Positions 6,705 through 7,977 of a DNA stretch of 7,977 nucleotides are shown in pieces (the first letter of the stretch is position 1; each line of letters opens with the position of its first letter). The notes beneath the pieces are model-generated. The model was not told the DNA's origin, did not search any database, and saw only the letters and a program-made list of their open reading frames with translations. The stretch is from Paenibacillaceae bacterium (GTDB lineage Bacteria; Bacillota; Bacilli; Paenibacillales; YIM-B00363), in the NCBI GenBank assembly GCA_018969805.1, contig JAGWXQ010000060.1, forward strand, positions 1-7,977. The letters run 5' to 3'. The position numbers were made by a program, and so were the translations under genes.

Positions 6705-6810
6705 ATAGGCAGTCGTACGCATCCCGTTTGGACAACACATCGTACTGCTGTGGGAATTTTTCGGTAAGATAGATCGGTCATACGGATGCGTACGGCGTAT
6801 GGAAGCCTAT
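6705..6810 (+). promoter_or_regulatory. Structured 5' leader of rpsU (candidate cis-regulatory RNA)
   Basis: An 11-nt perfect inverted repeat, CGTACGCATCC at 6714-6724 and GGATGCGTACG at 6784-6794, brackets a 59-nt loop. It is reinforced by ATAGGC 6705-6710 pairing with GCCTAT 6805-6810 across an asymmetric internal loop (3 nt against 10 nt). The outer stem begins at the predicted transcription start and ends 4 nt before the purine-rich SD of rpsU. An alternative small hairpin, TCCC 6722-6725 with GGGA 6752-6755 plus ACAACA 6732-6737 with TGCTGT 6746-6751 (one mismatch), would compete for bases 6722-6724 and is followed by five T. Pairing is seen in the sequence; a regulatory role, for example feedback by S21, is inference. 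Confidence 0.5.
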
Positions 6811-6830
6811 GTGTGGGGGGAGGGATTCGC

Positions 6831-7004
6831 GTGTCTGAGACAAAGGTGAAAAAAAATGAACCGATCGAAGCCGCTCTTCGACGATTTAAGAAGACGCTCT
6901 CCAAAGAAGGCGTTATGGCGGAAGTGAAAAAGCGTCGGCATTATGAGAAACCGAGTGTAAAAAGAAAAAAGAAATCCGAAGCCGCCAGAAAGCGGACGTT
7001 TTAA
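6831..7004 (+). CDS. rpsU: 30S ribosomal protein S21 (bS21)
   Basis: The 57-residue basic protein is typical in length for Bacillus bS21. It carries the N-terminal KKNEPIEAALRRFKK stretch and the highly conserved YEKPSVKRKKKSEAARK ending. S21 sits on the 30S platform beside the 16S rRNA 3' end and helps initiation. The start is GTG 6831, chosen because the G-rich SD at 6815-6824 is 6-7 nt upstream and the resulting MSETKVKKNE lines up with other S21 N-termini. An ATG at 6786 in the same frame is inside the leader stem and would add 15 unlikely residues. A dedicated promoter (6670-6698) and terminator (7018-7047) make rpsU a single-gene unit. In B. subtilis rpsU is followed by yqeY; no yqeY is present here. 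Confidence 0.98.
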   Translation: MSETKVKKNEPIEAALRRFKKTLSKEGVMAEVKKRRHYEKPSVKRKKKSEAARKRTF

Positions 7005-7017
7005 CCAGTTATGACAG

Positions 7018-7047
7018 GACGCACATCTTTGACGTGTGTCTTTTTTT
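7018..7047 (+). terminator. Intrinsic terminator after rpsU
   Basis: Arms GACGCACATC (7018-7027) and GACGTGTGTC (7031-7040) form a 10-position stem with one G-T wobble and one A-C mismatch around a TTT loop, followed at once by seven T (7041-7047). It lies 13 nt after the rpsU stop. It should separate rpsU from nfeD-floA. Confidence 0.85.
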
Positions 7048-7254
7048 ATCCCAACGCATACTGATACCCGCTTGAAAACAGTTATCCAGGGGAGTGTGCG
7101 CCGAGGAAGCAAAAAGTGGTTTTGTGAAACAGATCTATGAATGGGCAATGCGTTATACAACGAAGTTTTTCTCCTTCGCCGCAAAAAGCCACACTCTGTA
7201 TCGATGTGTTCAATCAGGAATGATGTGTCGAGAGAGGCTATGGAGGGGATGGTC

Positions 7255-7767
7255 ATGAGTCCATTGGCATGGTTGGTCATTGGCGTTGTGCTGTTGTTTT
7301 TGGAGTTGTGGTTGCCGACGTTTGGTGTTTTGGCCATAGCGAGTGCGTTTTCGATCGGTGTTGGGGTGTGGATGTTGTTGCAAGATACGGTGTTTGCGCC
7401 GTGGGCTACGGAAGGTGTTGTTCTCACTGTCTTGATCGTGTTTGCGGGAAGTGCGTTTGTGTTGTGGAGGCTGGGCGTTTGGCGGCGCATTGAGCTGCGG
7501 GATACGGTCGCACCTGTACCGGAGCGTCCGGCGGTAGAGATCGGATCGTACGGTGTCGCGCATACGGTGTTGCGACCGATCGGCGTCGTTGTGTTTGACG
7601 GTGTACCGATGCATGTCGATGTGCAGACGCAAGGGGAGTTTATCGATCGCGGGATGCGTGTACAGTGCGTGCACATCGATGGCAAGCGGGTGATCGTCCA
7701 AAAAGTAGAAGACGCATACATGCACAATAAGGAAAACATCAATCACATACAAAAAGAGGGGGAGTAA
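7255..7767 (+). CDS. NfeD family membrane protein (short form, partner of flotillin)
   Basis: The 170-residue product has hydrophobic segments at about residues 3-20, 22-42 and 56-76, then an Arg-rich stop (WRLGVWRR), then a soluble beta-rich OB-fold domain at about 94-152. In that domain, GSYGVAHTVLRPIGVVVFDG and GEFIDRGMRVQCVHIDGKRVIV match the GxxGxaxtxLrPxGxv...G.fI..G..v.V pattern of NfeD. The ClpP-like serine protease domain of long NfeD proteins is absent, so this is the short type found next to flotillins, where it is thought to act in membrane microdomains. ATG 7255 is preferred because GGAGGGG at 7242-7248 lies 6 nt upstream and the hydrophobic segment begins immediately. Upstream in-frame ATGs at 7141, 7240 and 7249 lack well-placed SDs. 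The last 17 or so residues are polar. floA starts 3 nt after the stop. Confidence 0.9.
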   Translation: MSPLAWLVIGVVLLFLELWLPTFGVLAIASAFSIGVGVWMLLQDTVFAPWATEGVVLTVLIVFAGSAFVLWRLGVWRRIELRDTVAPVPERPAVEIGSYGVAHTVLRPIGVVVFDGVPMHVDVQTQGEFIDRGMRVQCVHIDGKRVIVQKVEDAYMHNKENINHIQKEGE

Positions 7768-7770
7768 ACA

Positions 7771-7977
7771 ATGGATTTTCTTACAATTGTGCTGTATATC
7801 GTACTCATTATCGGGTTTATTGTTTTTTTGCGCTTTTTTCCATTTATGCTGTGGATCGCGGCACTGGCGTCTGGTGTACGTATCGGCATCGTGACGTTGA
7901 TTGCGATGCGGCTGCGGCGGGTCATACCCAATCGCATCGTAAATCCAATGATTCAAGCGACGAAGGCGGGACTTGGT
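7771..7977 (+). CDS. floA: Flotillin-like protein FloA, N-terminal part (3' end outside window)
   Basis: Only the first 69 codons are in the window and the frame is open at its end. Residues 1-35 are strongly hydrophobic, forming a membrane hairpin or anchor (IVLIIGFIVFLRF, then PFMLWIAALASGV). The stretch MRLRRVIPNRIVNPMIQATKAGLG (46-69) closely resembles the start of Bacillus FloA as I remember it. FloA forms oligomeric scaffolds in functional membrane microdomains and affects membrane fluidity, signalling and protein secretion. ATG 7771 is supported by a purine-rich SD (AGAGGGGGA, 7755-7763) inside the 3' end of nfeD. The 3-nt gap implies coupled expression with nfeD. In B. subtilis the equivalent operon is under sigma-W; I do not find a properly spaced sigma-W promoter upstream here. 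Confidence 0.96.
   Translation, partial: MDFLTIVLYIVLIIGFIVFLRFFPFMLWIAALASGVRIGIVTLIAMRLRRVIPNRIVNPMIQATKAGLG

Noticed and set aside
6786..6830. Upstream in-frame ATG (6786) extending rpsU by 15 codons
   Set aside because: It has no SD, lies inside the leader stem, and the GTG at 6831 gives the normal S21 N-terminus and length with a good SD.
7125..7154. TGAAAC (7125-7130) followed by CGTT (7151-7154), resembling a sigma-W promoter for nfeD-floA
   Set aside because: The spacer is 20 nt, whereas sigma-W promoters use about 16-17 nt, and the -10 element is CGTT rather than CGTA.
7141..7254. In-frame N-terminal extension of NfeD from ATG 7141
   Set aside because: The extra 38 residues are polar and unlike NfeD, and the SD at 7242-7248 points to ATG 7255.

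Overview
The window is a gene-dense, entirely plus-strand stretch of core bacterial housekeeping genes. It most resembles a Bacillales-type Firmicute, perhaps of the Alicyclobacillaceae kind. The grounds are LepA, S21, Hfq, FloA and HemW sequences that read like Bacillus homologues from memory, strong GGAGG-type Shine-Dalgarno (SD) sites, frequent GTG/TTG starts, a consensus sigma-A promoter, and the pairing of nfeD with floA. Genus-level assignment is not possible by eye. I see no phage, insertion sequence, CRISPR array, tRNA or rRNA.

Positions 1-2677 hold the mutL 3' end, an RsmJ-like methyltransferase overlapping it by 4 nt, miaA (tRNA i6A37 prenyltransferase) and hfq (RNA chaperone). Positions 2739-6653 hold lepA (elongation factor 4), hemW (radical-SAM heme chaperone), a stand-alone GNAT acetyltransferase of the ArgA type, and a HIT/HINT nucleotide hydrolase. 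Gaps in this run are short (overlap of 4, then 15, 47, about 75, 16, 12 and 15 nt) and I see no convincing internal terminator, so much of positions 1-6653 could be one long transcript.

At 6670-6698 a near-perfect sigma-A promoter begins a new unit: a leader of about 125 nt with a long-range inverted repeat, then rpsU (ribosomal protein S21), closed by an intrinsic terminator at 7018-7047. After 200 nt without an evident promoter come nfeD (short membrane form) and floA (flotillin-like scaffold, cut by the window end), 3 nt apart and surely co-transcribed.

The genes share a theme of RNA and translation quality (MiaA, Hfq, LepA, S21, possibly the methyltransferase), with mismatch repair, heme handling and membrane microdomains alongside. 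Compared with the Bacillus subtilis map as I remember it, mutL/miaA/hfq and lepA/hemW are normally separate loci, and hrcA-grpE-dnaK-dnaJ-prmA-rsmE-mtaB normally lie between hemW and rpsU; here they are absent from that interval. The points most worth checking are the start of lepA (an apparent ATT codon, or a five-codon mini-ORF whose stop overlaps a TTG) and the structured rpsU leader. I do not see a wholly new multi-gene system.
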